A stretch of 64,000 nt of DNA from Cytophagales bacterium Alg240-R148 (GCA_900537185.1 LS999827.1:315001-379000); one strand, 5' to 3'; shown: positions 24,952 to 36,100, numbered from the stretch's first letter. Notes: generated by a model not told the origin, from the letters alone. Numbers and translations: made by a program.

Positions 24952-26883
24952 ATGGGAAAAATTATTGGAATTGACTTAGGTACGACCAACTCTTGCGTTG
25001 CTGTAATGGAAGGTAATGAGCCGGTTGTTATTCCTAACAGTGAAGGTAGGAGAACAACCCCCTCAATTATTGCATTTCTTGATGGTGGCAAAGGAGAGAG
25101 AAAAGTAGGAGATCCTGCAAAAAGACAGGCAATAACCAATCCGCAAAATACAGTATCCTCTGTAAAGCGGTTTATGGGTAAAAAGTTTTCTGAGGTAGGT
25201 GCAGAATTGAAGACAGTATCTTATGGTCTTGAGAAAGGAAACAACGATACTATCAGAGTAAAGATCGGAGACAGACTTTATACGCCTCAAGAGCTTTCAG
25301 CAATGATACTTCAAAAAATGAAGGCTACTGCTGAAGATTATTTAGGCACAGAAGTAACAGAAGCAGTTATTACTGTTCCTGCATATTTCAACGATGCAGA
25401 AAGACAAGCAACCAAAGAGGCCGGGCAAATTGCCGGACTTGAAGTAAAAAGAATAATAAATGAGCCAACAGCAGCTGCGCTTTCTTATGGATTAGATAAG
25501 AAAAATGCAGACATGAAAATTGCTGTATACGATCTTGGTGGTGGTACATTTGATATCTCTGTTCTTGAATTGGGTGACGGTGTATTTGAAGTAAAGTCGA
25601 CCAATGGCGATGTCCATTTGGGTGGAGATGATTTCGATCAGGTAATTATCAACTGGTTGGCAGATGAGTTCCAATCTGACGAAGGATTAGACCTTAGAAA
25701 AGATCCTATGGCCCTTCAAAGGTTGAAAGAAGCAGCAGAAAAAGCCAAAATTGAATTGTCTAGCTCTACTGAAACTGAAATCAACTTGCCATATATCATG
25801 GCTGTAGAAGGCATGCCAAAGCACTTGGTAAGAAAACTATCCAGAGCTAAATTTGAGCAATTAGCGGACAGCTTAATTAAAAGATCAATGGAGCCATGTA
25901 GAAAAGCATTACAAGATGCTGGCATGAGTCCTTCAGATATTGACGAAGTTATTTTGGTAGGTGGTTCTACAAGGATTCCTATCATACAGGAAGAAGTTGA
26001 AAAATTCTTTGGCAAAAAACCTTCGAAAGGGGTTAACCCGGATGAGGTTGTAGCAGTAGGTGCTTCCATTCAAGGGGGTGTTTTAACTGGAGAGGTTAAA
26101 GATGTATTGTTGTTGGATGTAACGCCACTTTCTTTGGGTATCGAAACAATGGGTGGAGTATTCACTAAATTGATCGAGTCCAATACAACAATTCCTTCTA
26201 AAAAGTCGGAAACATTTTCAACGGCCGCTGATAGCCAGCCTTCAGTTGAAATTCACGTTCTTCAAGGAGAGCGCCCAATGGCCAACGACAACAGGTCAAT
26301 TGGTAAATTTCACTTAGACGGTATACCACCAGCGCCAAGAGGCGTACCTCAAATTGAAGTGACTTTTGACATTGATGCCAATGGTATTTTGCATGTTTCT
26401 GCAAAAGACAAAGGTACTGGAAAAGAGCAAAACATTAGAATCGAAGCTTCATCTGGTTTGACAGACGAAGAAATCGAAACAATGAAAAGAGAGGCGGAAG
26501 CCAATGCTCAGACCGACAAGGAAGCAAAAGAAAAAGTGGAGAAAATCAACGCTGCTGATTCTTTGATATTCCAAACAGAGAAACAATTAAAGGAATTTGG
26601 AGAAAAGCTTTCTGAAGGCAATAAAACTAAAATTGAAGCGGCACTTGCAGAACTAAAAACTGCACACCAATCTCAAGATTTAGCGGCCATCGATACAGCC
26701 ATGAACACGCTTAATGAAGCTTGGCAAGGTGCTTCTCAAGAAATGTACGCGGAAGGACAAGATCCTGCAGCAGGTGCACAACCAGGACCAGATGCTGGGG
26801 CTGAAGGTGCCAGTGCCGAAGGAGCCGATGCAGACAGCGACGTTTCAGATGTAGAGTTTGAAGAAGTAGATGATAAGAAGTAA
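24952..26883 (+). CDS. dnaK: Chaperone DnaK (Hsp70)
   Basis: 643 residues from the ATG at 24952, giving the standard [15 protein letters not shown]; a TTG at 24934 is rejected. ATPase signatures: [45 protein letters not shown]. Substrate-binding domain with [15 protein letters not shown], and a C-terminal lid ending in the flexible acidic tail [12 protein letters not shown], the usual ending in bacteria. Works with DnaJ and GrpE, which are not adjacent here. Single-gene unit with a putative sigma54-like promoter and a strong terminator. Confidence 0.98.
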   Translation: MGKIIGIDLGTTNSCVAVMEGNEPVVIPNSEGRRTTPSIIAFLDGGKGERKVGDPAKRQAITNPQNTVSSVKRFMGKKFSEVGAELKTVSYGLEKGNNDTIRVKIGDRLYTPQELSAMILQKMKATAEDYLGTEVTEAVITVPAYFNDAERQATKEAGQIAGLEVKRIINEPTAAALSYGLDKKNADMKIAVYDLGGGTFDISVLELGDGVFEVKSTNGDVHLGGDDFDQVIINWLADEFQSDEGLDLRKDPMALQRLKEAAEKAKIELSSSTETEINLPYIMAVEGMPKHLVRKLSRAKFEQLADSLIKRSMEPCRKALQDAGMSPSDIDEVILVGGSTRIPIIQEEVEKFFGKKPSKGVNPDEVVAVGASIQGGVLTGEVKDVLLLDVTPLSLGIETMGGVFTKLIESNTTIPSKKSETFSTAADSQPSVEIHVLQGERPMANDNRSIGKFHLDGIPPAPRGVPQIEVTFDIDANGILHVSAKDKGTGKEQNIRIEASSGLTDEEIETMKREAEANAQTDKEAKEKVEKINAADSLIFQTEKQLKEFGEKLSEGNKTKIEAALAELKTAHQSQDLAAIDTAMNTLNEAWQGASQEMYAEGQDPAAGAQPGPDAGAEGASAEGADADSDVSDVEFEEVDDKK

Positions 26884-26903
26884 TATCACCTCTTACTAAA
26901 AAT

Positions 26904-26940
26904 AAAAAAACCCCGTCTTTGTAAAAAGCCGGGGTTTTTT
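26904..26940 (+). terminator. Intrinsic terminator after dnaK
   Basis: AAAAAAACCCCG (26904-26915) and CCGGGGTTTTTT (26929-26940) form a G-C stem flanked by A and U runs. Confidence 0.9.
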
Positions 26941-27076
26941 ATGGATTGTTCTTAACGCAATATTAATTCTTTAAAAAAACATCCTCCTATTTGTTTGGAT
27001 GTTTACGGTCTACATACTATTTTGACATTTCAATATTATTCACGGCAAGTCAAAAGTTTAAATAGTATAGACAAAA

Positions 27077-27940
27077 ATGAAGGTTCTTCCATTTAAATTA
27101 CCAAAAACGGAGGATGCATCTTTTCGGGTGCAAGTAGACCACCAACCTCATTTTTATGATACTTTCCACCAACACCCAGAAATCCAAATTACTTTAATTA
27201 TTGAAAGTACAGGCACTGTTATACTGGGAGATTATGTTGGATCTTTCCGACCAGGCGATGTTTTTGTTATAGGAGCCAACATACCGCACGTTCTAAAAAA
27301 CGATGCGGATTATTACAATGAAAACTCAACGCTCAAGGCACATGCAATTTCAGTGTTTTTTGATCAGTCCACTTTTGGGAGTGAATTTTTACAACTGCCC
27401 GAGACACGTGAATTAAGGAATTTTTTATTGCTTACAAAACGGGGATTAAAACTAAAAGGATCTCTTAAAAAAGTGATAGGCAATATGATGCGCAACATCG
27501 AATTCCTTCACAGTTTGGATAAATTAATTCACTTATTAAAGCTAATTAACATACTGGTACGTTCGGACAAGTTTATTCCAATGGCTTCTGAAACAATGAA
27601 TTTTTCTGTTACGGATATGGAAGGAAAACGTTTGAACGATATTTATCAATTTACGATGAACGAATACGACCGACCTATATCATTGGAAGAGGTGGCGGAA
27701 ATAGCCAGCATGACCCCCTCTGCCTTTTGTCGGTACTTCAAGCAACGCACCAGAAAAACATACATTGACTTTTTAACAGAAGTGCGCATAGGACACGCTT
27801 GCAAATTACTTATATCCAAGGACACCACCGTAACCGAAGTTTGTTACAAAGCTGGTTTCAACAACCTATCCAATTTCAACCGGAAATTTAAAAAATTAAC
27901 CGGTTACACTCCTACCCACTACCAAAAAGTACACCGGTAA
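27077..27940 (+). CDS. AraC-family transcriptional regulator with cupin sensor domain
   Basis: 287 residues. The N-terminal cupin has HPEIQITLIIESTGTVILGD and FRPGDVFVIGANIPHVLKN, typical of small-molecule-sensing AraC proteins. The C-terminal double HTH is complete: SLEEVAEIASMTPSAFCRYFK, VTEVCYKAGFNNLSNFNRKFK, TGYTPTHYQKVHR. The gene is isolated, with no enzyme gene near it that would reveal the ligand; sugar utilisation genes are common targets. Confidence 0.92.
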   Translation: MKVLPFKLPKTEDASFRVQVDHQPHFYDTFHQHPEIQITLIIESTGTVILGDYVGSFRPGDVFVIGANIPHVLKNDADYYNENSTLKAHAISVFFDQSTFGSEFLQLPETRELRNFLLLTKRGLKLKGSLKKVIGNMMRNIEFLHSLDKLIHLLKLINILVRSDKFIPMASETMNFSVTDMEGKRLNDIYQFTMNEYDRPISLEEVAEIASMTPSAFCRYFKQRTRKTYIDFLTEVRIGHACKLLISKDTTVTEVCYKAGFNNLSNFNRKFKKLTGYTPTHYQKVHR

Positions 27941-28029
27941 GCGTACTTCTGTCTTTCAAACAAACACCCTCGACACAAAATTCAAGAAAAATTTTATAAA
28001 TAAGCTGCACTTATTCAAGTAATATATTA

Positions 28030-28037
28030 TACCTTTG
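28030..28037 (+). promoter_or_regulatory. Bacteroidota -7 element upstream of a hairpin RNA
   Basis: TACCTTTG matches TAnnTTTG exactly. It lies about 24 bases before a strong hairpin with a U-run and 307 bases from the nearest downstream start codon, so it seems to drive a short transcript. Confidence 0.5.
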
Positions 28038-28042
28038 TTTCT

Positions 28043-28108
28043 TTATAATGGGGTAGTTTGTATGGGACAGTTGCTGATCTTCGGATTGGTTGTCCCATAT
28101 CTTTTTTA
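28043..28108 (+). ncRNA. Candidate small RNA ending in a UUCG hairpin
   Basis: From the start site predicted by the -7 element, a transcript of about 65 bases would be mostly one hairpin: TATGGGACA (28061-28069) with TGTCCCATA (28091-28099), an inner GATC-TTCG-GATT stem with a C(UUCG)G tetraloop, and a run of T after 28099. The hairpin could instead be the terminator of the AraC gene 120 bases upstream. The remaining 230 bases before the next gene hold nothing I can name. Confidence 0.4.
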
Positions 28109-28343
28109 AGCCCATTGCCCAGCCTGACCCTTTCCGGTTTCTCCCTTTACAAATCATTCAAACCACTTCGATGTCAGGCAACTACCTCAAAAGTTGCATA
28201 TTCAACCCTGCATGTACTATCGATGTAAGTAGGCCTGCCAAATCATTCTGATAATTTAATATTATTTCTGTATTTTGCATTTCAATCACGGTACAAACTC
28301 CTCCACAAAATCAACCGCTGTGAATCTAAATTGATTGCTTTTT

Positions 28344-29993
28344 ATGACGAGATGGTTAATCATACTTTTTATTGGCATACCCTGTTGTTTTGCTGAAGGA
28401 CAAATAAAAAATGACAGCTTGCATTTGAGTTTAAAGCAAGCCAATTCAGAATACGAACTGGCGAGCACCAGCATAGCACTGGCCCGTTCTTATTTGTACC
28501 GCGACCTTGATTCTTCCTTTTTCTACTGCCAAAAAGCCATGCAACATGCCGTTTCCATACAAAATGATTCATTAATTGCAATCGCCTATCAGAACCTGGG
28601 AAACACCCGCCTTTTAGGTGGTAATTTTGATCAAGCACTAGAACAGTATATTCTGGGAGTGCAACAAATTGAAAACAAACAATTCCCGGAAATTGAACAA
28701 GCATTGTTGAACAATATGGGCATCGTTTTCGATAGAAAAACAGAATATGGAAAAGCCCGAGAGTACTACTTGCGGTCTGGCGCTCTATTAGATGGGCTTA
28801 AAACAAAAATGGGCAGCACGCCCCATGCTGTTCGTATGAGTAAATTGTATACCAACGTGGGTGCCACCTATGAAAGTGAAGACGACACTGGGCAAGCCAT
28901 GGAGTACTACATCAAAGCCATCAATATAGCAGAAGAATTTAATATAGCAGACCAACAGGCAGTTGTGTATTCGAATATTGGTAGTTTGTACTTGCACAAT
29001 GGGAAATATGATTTGGCACGAACCAATTACATGGAGGCTTTGAAAATTCATGAATCGCTCCACAACAAAATAGGCATCGCTTTAATGAAAATGCATATAG
29101 GAGAATTGTTCTTTAACCAACAAGACTATGACTCCACTATCCTTTATTTAAACGAAAGCGCAGCACTAGCGCAAGAAACAAGAAGTACGGCAACTGTGTT
29201 TTATGCTTCTAAAATACTCCATCAAGTTTACGGCATACAAGGGGAGTACGAAAAAGCCTATAAAGAACTTTTGCGTTACAAAACACTTAACGACAGCCTT
29301 TTTAACATCGAAAAAACAAAGGCCTTAGAAAGGTTGGAATTAGAGTACCTTTTCCAGTCTGAAAAAAACAAACTCATTGAAGAACAAAAACGCCGGACAC
29401 TATGGAACTACGGACTTGCTGCAACAATATTTATGTTGCTTGTTATATTCGTTTTGGTATACCGCAATATTGCCAACAAGTCGCGAATCACAAAATTAAA
29501 CAATGAGTACTTGTCCCTTAATAACAAACACTTGTCGTTAGAAAAACAGTCTTTGGAAGAGACTCTTGATTATAAAAACAAGGAACTCACCACCAATGTG
29601 ATGTATCTAATGAAAAATAACGAGTTCATCAACAGTGTAAGCGAGCGTTTGATGTCTATGAAGGGGAAATTTAAAAAAGAAAATCAAAAAGACATCAATA
29701 AAATCACCTTAGACCTTCAAAAAGCGGCACAACAGGACGTTTGGGAAGATTTCGAAACCCATTTCAGTCAAGTACATTCGGAGTTTTATACCAACTTATC
29801 TAAAAAACATACCGATCTAACCCCTAACGAAAGAAAACTTTGTGCCTTTTTGCGCTTGAACTTAAGCACCAAAGAAATATCCTCTATAACCCAGCAATCT
29901 AATAACACCCTACAAGTGGCCAGAACCAGACTTCGAAAAAAATTGAATTTGGATTCATCGGAGAATATGACTGCCTACTTAGGACAATTTTAG
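28344..29993 (+). CDS. TPR protein with membrane helix and C-terminal LuxR-like HTH
   Basis: 549 residues from the ATG at 28344 (a TTG at 28335 is less likely). Signal peptide MTRWLIILFIGIPCCFAEG, then about six tetratricopeptide units (for example GDTRLL.., YGKAREYYLRSGALL, GQAMEYYIKAINIA, YDLARTNYMEALKI), one membrane helix (ATIFMLLVIFVLVY), a coiled coil, and a cytoplasmic domain whose end, LTPNERKLCAFLRLNLSTKEISSITQQS, is a LuxR/GerE-like HTH. This is a one-component membrane regulator, frequent in Bacteroidota, that could bind DNA from the membrane. No target is evident. Confidence 0.87.
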   Translation: MTRWLIILFIGIPCCFAEGQIKNDSLHLSLKQANSEYELASTSIALARSYLYRDLDSSFFYCQKAMQHAVSIQNDSLIAIAYQNLGNTRLLGGNFDQALEQYILGVQQIENKQFPEIEQALLNNMGIVFDRKTEYGKAREYYLRSGALLDGLKTKMGSTPHAVRMSKLYTNVGATYESEDDTGQAMEYYIKAINIAEEFNIADQQAVVYSNIGSLYLHNGKYDLARTNYMEALKIHESLHNKIGIALMKMHIGELFFNQQDYDSTILYLNESAALAQETRSTATVFYASKILHQVYGIQGEYEKAYKELLRYKTLNDSLFNIEKTKALERLELEYLFQSEKNKLIEEQKRRTLWNYGLAATIFMLLVIFVLVYRNIANKSRITKLNNEYLSLNNKHLSLEKQSLEETLDYKNKELTTNVMYLMKNNEFINSVSERLMSMKGKFKKENQKDINKITLDLQKAAQQDVWEDFETHFSQVHSEFYTNLSKKHTDLTPNERKLCAFLRLNLSTKEISSITQQSNNTLQVARTRLRKKLNLDSSENMTAYLGQF

Positions 29994-29998
29994 CAAAA

Positions 29999-30028
29999 AA
30001 AAGGGCCCCATTCGGGCCCTTCAAAAAA
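29999..30028. terminator. Intrinsic terminator between convergent genes
   Basis: AAGGGCCC (30001-30008) and GGGCCCTT (30014-30021) with flanking A runs. It lies 6 bases past the TPR gene stop and 20 bases from the stop of the minus-strand lipoprotein. Confidence 0.8.
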
Positions 30029-30041
30029 TAATTTAACCTAA

Positions 30042-30485
30042 CTATCGATTTAAAGTAAACACATACCCCCCATCAAGTCCATCTACTTTGCCTCCATTTA
30101 AATCGGATGTAAAATTCAATACCAGGGTTGTCTCAGTTATTTGGGCAACGAAAACCATTCCGTTGTCAAAATCTAGTTTGTCACCACTGCTGCCTTCTGT
30201 CAGTTTCCAAAGACCACTGGATCCCTGAAAAATAGGACTGGCCTTGTCAATTGAATATTTACCATCGTAATCTGCCTGCCCTGCATCTTTGCTGAAAGTC
30301 ATTGCAAAACCTTGGTAATGACTGGTCAAATCCCCTTCTTGGCTGTGCATTACACTTACCACATTCCACTTCTCACCAGCTAAAATATCCGACAGACCCG
30401 GTGCCACTGGGTCGTCTTTTTTACAAGACAACACAGCAACAAAAGCCATCAGCAACACAAGTATATTTTTATATCTATTTTTCAT
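30042..30485 (-). CDS. Small lipoprotein, lipocalin-like
   Basis: 147 residues. MKNRYKNILVLLMAFVAVLSC is a type II signal peptide with Cys at 21 followed by KKDDPVAPG. The mature part alternates short strands (GEKWNVVSVMHSQ, GFAMTFSKDAGQADYDGKYSI, TTLVLNFTSDLNGGKVDG), as in small lipocalin-type or META-like lipoproteins of Bacteroidota. It is 22 bases downstream of the repeat-protein gene, and so is the last gene of the secreted-protein operon that begins with the subtilase. Role unknown. Confidence 0.75.
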   Translation of the reverse strand: MKNRYKNILVLLMAFVAVLSCKKDDPVAPGLSDILAGEKWNVVSVMHSQEGDLTSHYQGFAMTFSKDAGQADYDGKYSIDKASPIFQGSSGLWKLTEGSSGDKLDFDNGMVFVAQITETTLVLNFTSDLNGGKVDGLDGGYVFTLNR

Positions 30486-30507
30486 TTTATTATTTGTTTT
30501 AGAGTTT

Positions 30508-33168
30508 TTATTCTTTTATAAATTTGCTCACAAAAGATTCCTTATCGGCAACCACTTGAATTAAGTAGATCCCTTTTTCCAAGCCACTTACATCCACTTC
30601 GGCTGCTTGGTTGCCCTCCAATTGTTGGCGGTATACTACTTTACCATTCAGGTTCAAAATACTTACTTCGACTACGGATGCCTTGTTTTTAAATTGTACG
30701 CTAAGTTGGGTTGTAGCAGGGTTAGGGTAAAAAGTAAACACTTTTTGAATTGCTTCGTTAGCAGAAAGAATTAAATCCATACTCTCTTCTATCGCAACAT
30801 CTTGGTTTTCAATAACCGTACTGCCCTCTACTAATAAGTATCCCTCTAATTCAATTGAATAATCATAGGTGCCATTCAAGATTCCTTCAAAACTCGCAGC
30901 CCCTTGTGCATCAGTAGTAGCTTCCACATCATTAAAAACAATTTTTGCTCCAGCTAATAGGTTGCTGTGGTCGTCCACTACAAATTGTACCATACTCTCC
31001 TTTGCCATTGCAACCACTTCGTTCACTGCTGCGCCAGCCACTTCTATTGTACCTGTTAGGTCTGCATACCCGTCTTTGGTGACCGTATAGTCGTAGGAGC
31101 CATCAATTAACTGTATGGTGCTTGCCCCGTTTACATCTGTTGTTAAATCTTGGTCATCAATGGCTATATTCGCCGCTTCCAAGTTGCCTTGAAAATCCGT
31201 AACACTGAAACTAACTTCGTATTCCATTGGCAATACCAATTGTATTGCTACATCAGCATTTACTATCTCGAATGTTCCTGCGGTAGACCTGTATCCGTCT
31301 TTGGTAGCAGCGTAATTATATACACCAGCGCCCAAACCTTCAAATACGGCCGCTCCGTCTGCACCACTCACCATTACCATTCCATCTACATCCACTTCGA
31401 CTCCTTCTAACCCTACTGGGCCACCGTCTGTTGCCAAAAATGCTGCTTCATATGCTAACTCCATTGCCAAAAACACCTCTACGTTGGCACCACTTACCGT
31501 TACTTCTCCTGTTTGCGTAACAAATCCTGTTTTAGACGCAGTATAAGCATACGTTCCATCTCCTAAACCCGTTAACACAGACAAACCACCAAAATCACCT
31601 TCTACCGTTTGGTCGCCTATCGTTACCGAAACACCAGACAAGCCCAAAGGACCGCCATCTGTTGCCCAGAAAAACACTTCATACGCTGGGGCCATGGTCA
31701 AAAATACTTCTACGTTGGCACCACTTACCGTTACTTCTCCGGTTTGCGTTACAAAACCTGTTTTAGACGCAGTGTAAGCATACGTTCCATCTCCCAAGCC
31801 TGTTAATACAGACAAGCCGCCAAAATCACCTTCTACCGTTTGGTCGCCTATCGTCACCGAAACACCAGACAAGCCCAAAGGACCGCCATCTGTTGCCCAG
31901 AAAAATACTTCATACGCCGGAGCCATGGTCAAAAATACTTCTACGTTGGCACCACTTACCGTTACTTCTCCGGTTTGCGTTACAAAACCTGTTTTAGACG
32001 CAGTGTAAGTATACGTTCCATCTCCCAAGCCTGTTAATACAGACAAGCCGCCAAAATCACCTTCTACCGTTTGGTCGCCTATCGTTACCGAAACACCAGA
32101 CAAGCCCAGTGGACCTCCATCTGTTGCCCAGAAAAACACTTCATACGCTGGAGCCATGGTCAAAAACACTTCTACATTGGCACCGCTTACCGTTACTTCT
32201 CCTGTTTGCGTAGCAAAACCTGTTTTAGACGCAGTGTAAGTATACGTTCCATCTCCTAAGCCTGTCAACACAGACAAGCCGCCAAAATCACCTTCTACCG
32301 TTTGGTCGCCTATCGTCACCGAAACACCAGACAAGCCCAAAGGACCGCCATCTGTTGCCCAGAAAAATACTTCATACGCTGGAGCCATGGTCAAAAATAC
32401 TTCTACATTGGCACCGCTTACCGTTACTTCTCCTGTTTGCGTAGCAAAACCTGTTTTAGAGGCAGTATAAGAATAGGTGCCATCTCCTAAGCCTGTCAAC
32501 ACAGACAAGCCGCCAAAATCGCCTTCTACCGTTTGGTCGCCTATTGTCACCGAAACACCAGACAAGCCCAGTGGGCCGCCGTCTGTTGCCCAGAAAAACA
32601 CTTCATACGCTGGAGCCATGGTCAAAAATACTTCTACGTTGGCACCACTTACGGTTACTTCTCCGGTTTGTGTTACAAAACCTGTTTTAGAGGCAGTATA
32701 AGAATAGGTGCCGTCTCCTAAGCCTGTCAACACAGACAAGCCGCCAAAATCACCTTCTACCGTTTGGTCGCCTATAGTTACCGAAACACCAGACAAGCCC
32801 AATGGACCACCGTCAGTTGCCCAGAAAAACACCTCATACGCTGGTGCCATGGTCAAAAATACCTCAACATTGGCCCCAGTTATAGTTACTTCTCCGGTTT
32901 GTGTTACAAAACCTGTTTTAGAGGCCGTATAAGAATAGGTTCCATCGGCCAAACCTGTCAATACAGACAAGCCGCCGAAATCACCTTCTACCGTCTGTCC
33001 ATCAATGGTAACGGATACACCAGACAGGCCTAGTGGGCCACCATCGGTAGCCCAAAAAAACGCTTCATATGTTGCACTGCTTTCGCCCCGGTCAATGGCA
33101 AGTGCATGTTGGCTGCTCAACGCACCAGTTGCCACCAGTGTCAGCAGTAGGAATAAAAATCTCTTCAT
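30508..33168 (-). CDS. Secreted repeat protein with T9SS C-terminal sorting domain
   Basis: 886 residues. Signal peptide MKRFLFLLLTLVATGALSS. Then seven near-identical 77-residue units, each YEVFFWATDGGPLGLSGVSV..GTYTYTASKTGF..., followed by three diverged units, and a C-terminal sorting domain with FYPNPATTQLSVQF, NLNGKVVYRQ and KGIYLIQV. Each unit looks like a carboxypeptidase-regulatory/PEGA-like beta-sandwich. The T9SS tail predicts export and attachment to the cell surface. Between the subtilase (28 bases upstream) and the lipoprotein (22 bases downstream). Such unit arrays often vary in number between strains. Confidence 0.92.
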   Translation of the reverse strand: MKRFLFLLLTLVATGALSSQHALAIDRGESSATYEAFFWATDGGPLGLSGVSVTIDGQTVEGDFGGLSVLTGLADGTYSYTASKTGFVTQTGEVTITGANVEVFLTMAPAYEVFFWATDGGPLGLSGVSVTIGDQTVEGDFGGLSVLTGLGDGTYSYTASKTGFVTQTGEVTVSGANVEVFLTMAPAYEVFFWATDGGPLGLSGVSVTIGDQTVEGDFGGLSVLTGLGDGTYSYTASKTGFATQTGEVTVSGANVEVFLTMAPAYEVFFWATDGGPLGLSGVSVTIGDQTVEGDFGGLSVLTGLGDGTYTYTASKTGFATQTGEVTVSGANVEVFLTMAPAYEVFFWATDGGPLGLSGVSVTIGDQTVEGDFGGLSVLTGLGDGTYTYTASKTGFVTQTGEVTVSGANVEVFLTMAPAYEVFFWATDGGPLGLSGVSVTIGDQTVEGDFGGLSVLTGLGDGTYAYTASKTGFVTQTGEVTVSGANVEVFLTMAPAYEVFFWATDGGPLGLSGVSVTIGDQTVEGDFGGLSVLTGLGDGTYAYTASKTGFVTQTGEVTVSGANVEVFLAMELAYEAAFLATDGGPVGLEGVEVDVDGMVMVSGADGAAVFEGLGAGVYNYAATKDGYRSTAGTFEIVNADVAIQLVLPMEYEVSFSVTDFQGNLEAANIAIDDQDLTTDVNGASTIQLIDGSYDYTVTKDGYADLTGTIEVAGAAVNEVVAMAKESMVQFVVDDHSNLLAGAKIVFNDVEATTDAQGAASFEGILNGTYDYSIELEGYLLVEGSTVIENQDVAIEESMDLILSANEAIQKVFTFYPNPATTQLSVQFKNKASVVEVSILNLNGKVVYRQQLEGNQAAEVDVSGLEKGIYLIQVVADKESFVSKFIKE
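31453..33069 (-). repeat. Seven tandem 231-bp repeats inside the surface-protein gene
   Basis: The seven units span 1617 bases, exactly 7 x 231, with only scattered base changes between copies. Anchor points of one antisense motif recur at 31609, 31840, 32071, 32302, 32533 and 32764, each exactly 231 bases apart. No indels or stops are seen, so the array is in frame and probably expanding or being homogenised. Confidence 0.9.
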
Positions 33169-33196
33169 AATATTTATATATTCGATTAAACTTAGA

Positions 33197-36100
33197 TTAC
33201 TTTTTTACAATCTTGACCATCTTTGTTTGGTCTTGATTGGTTACTTTGATCAGATACACACCGTATTCTAGCGCTGCGAAATCTATGGTTACCACCTCTC
33301 CTCTTTGGGCATCGGTGTAATGGTGTTCAAATATTAATTGACCATTGAGGTCTGTAATTTGAACCATCAAGGGGCCAGTCCAACGTTCGTCCCATTTCAA
33401 TTGAAGTTGTTCTTCTACAGGATTAGGGTAAGCATAAAACCCTTGAATTTCAGGATCTGTACCAAGCACATTGTTTACCTCTACTGGAATTTTTATTTCG
33501 GCCCTTGCTCCTCTTGAGTCTTGCGCAAACAAGCGCAATTCTGTAGTACCCAATTGCATAGGTTGTACTACAAAGTGGTTTTCTGACAAAAACACTTGCG
33601 CAATGGAAGCATCTTCACTAACCAATTCGAATGTAAGCGCGTCTCCATCCGGATCCATGGCAAAATCTGCATAATTAAAAGACATCATATTGCCATTTTC
33701 AACAAATTGTAGGGCTTCAAAACTGGTAGCTTTTGGCAACCTGTTAACATCAAAAACTTGCACTTGCATGCGCATTTCAGATTGCGCACCATGTTCGTCT
33801 TCAGCTGCAACCAGTAGTTCTACTGCCCCAGCATCCTCAAAACCTGGCACATACTCTACTGTTAACACGCCTGCCTCGAACCCATAGGTTGCATTGGATA
33901 AATTGCTGCTTGTAGAAACTGTAAATGCATCTCCGTCTGGATCTACTACCTGTGCTTGGAACTTTAATGTATCCCCTTCATACACTGCCAACTGATTAGA
34001 AAATCCTTGAATTTCTGGACCTGCGTTGAGGTAAAGAGCCAACGGAACTTTTACAACCGGTTGTAGTGGGTCATTTGATTTAACAACCAAATTTGCATTT
34101 TGCCATTTTTGCTCTGCATTTAATGCGCTAAACTGCAAATCAATATTGGTGTTTTGCCCTGGACTTAAACTGCCTTCGGTGGCACTTAGGATGCTCACCC
34201 ATTCGCCAGAAACAAATTCCAGCTCCGCTGCTTTCATCATCCAACCTTCGCCTGGCCTTTCTCCATCTACCTGTAGGTCAAACCAAACGCCGTCGCTGTG
34301 CAGCATATACCTGCCAGCCATGTCTTCCAAGCCATATTTTACTCCTGCTGGATAACCAATACTAGCTGGGTACTCTATTAGGATATAAAAATCCTCATTT
34401 CTTGAAAGCGTTATATTCTGAGGCAACTCTATAGTATGCCAAGCGCCAGAGGCATCGTCGCCGCTTCCGCTAATTGTCAGGTCAAATTCATAAGCCAAAT
34501 TAGCATTGGCTATCCCATCCGATCCAGTATAAATTTCAACTGTAATTTCTTCACTCGTTAGCCCTTCCAATCTGAAAAAAGACTGTACATGGGTAAGATT
34601 AAACCCTTCATCGCCTGCATTAAAATGGGTAGCAGCTCTTAAAATATTGGTCCCGTTGTACCCTAAAAAGGTGTCCGGCGCTTCTGCATCTTCATAAGAG
34701 AATACCCTATTAAAAGTTTCTTCTGTAGAAGTTGTTTCAATGTTGTAGTTTGCAGTAGGATCCTGGGACAGCAAATTTACGCTTCCTTTTTCTACTGAGG
34801 ACCCAACCACTGTGCTGCTCGATGGTTGTGCACTGGAGGTAACACCTCGCAGGTACTCAATTTCGAAACTGTAGTGGAGGTCTCCTGTTCCTGTATTATT
34901 ATCGAATGCTACAGAATGAGACTCTGTATGGGAAGGCAACACCGCCACCACTTCAATCTTAGTTGGATCAATGTTGGCATTTGGAGGCCTTAACACATTG
35001 GCATACAAAGGAATTTCAAACCCAGCCAAATTGGAAGACACTGCTATAACATTTTCCATCGCGCCAGCCATGTTCTCATCCGGCGTGTAAATAACTCTAG
35101 CTAGAACTGTTGCCTCTGGTCGCAATGCTTCTGTTCTGCTTAATTCAGATGCCGGTTGCCATGACCATACACCCTGTAAGAATACATAGGCTTCCAGTTC
35201 TACTTTATCATCTGCAACATCCAACAATAGGTCACTGATTTTGACATCGGTATACCCTGTGTTTTCAATTTCAAATTCTTGGGTATAAACAACGGGCCCA
35301 TCCACATCGTTGTAGGCCATAACATCACCAAAATCAAGCGTTTCTACTGAAGCAGTTAACCCTGCATCTGCAAATATCCTCAAAGTGACTGGCCTTAGCA
35401 TTTCTTCGCTTCCAGGTACGGTGGTGGTGTACACCAGGTTGCCCTCATAAGTACCAGCATACAAGTTGGTGGCATCAAAAGTAAGGGTTCCATTGGCAGT
35501 TTCACCAGCTGGAATTGCTACTGCATTATTAGGACTCACTGCAATGGCCAATCCTTTTTGATCCAACCCTAATGGTTTCAATCCAGAAATTTGTACAACA
35601 TCGGATGCGTCTTTGTTTACCAGACCTACCGTTCCAAATTGTGAAGAAAATTCTTCAAAGTCTTCTTCCACTTTATACTGAAATTTAATTTCTCCAGTTT
35701 TGTACAAAATAGTTTGGGTACTGATCATCGATCCCATACCAAATACATTGATAATGTAGCTGTAGGTGATCACCATATAATCTTCGTTGCCCTCGTAAAA
35801 CAACCCTGATTTTTGTCCGTACGTTCGGGTATCAAACCCTCCTGACAACCACAGCGCCGCTAAGAAATTGCGCGGTCCGTTTTCTTGTGGTAAATGCTCG
35901 GCATAAGGAGCTGGTGGTTGGTCCGGACTAAATGAAATCATCCCGTTGTAACTCAAATAAGCCTTGTTGTACTGCTCTCCATAGAAACTGAAGTCAAAAG
36001 GCAAATCAATCTCTCTCCAATTATTTTCTGGATCAAAAGGATCCATGGTTTCTACCTCTATTCTGGTACCTGAGTCCACGATATTTTTCCAAGCGTACTG

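Noticed and set aside
31453-33069. CRISPR array
   Set aside because: Repeats are 231 bases, contiguous and coding in one frame, without spacers.
31609-33271. Series of plus-strand ORFs spaced every 231 bases
   Set aside because: They are antisense shadows of the tandem repeats in the minus-strand surface-protein gene; the coding strand has signal peptide and T9SS tail.
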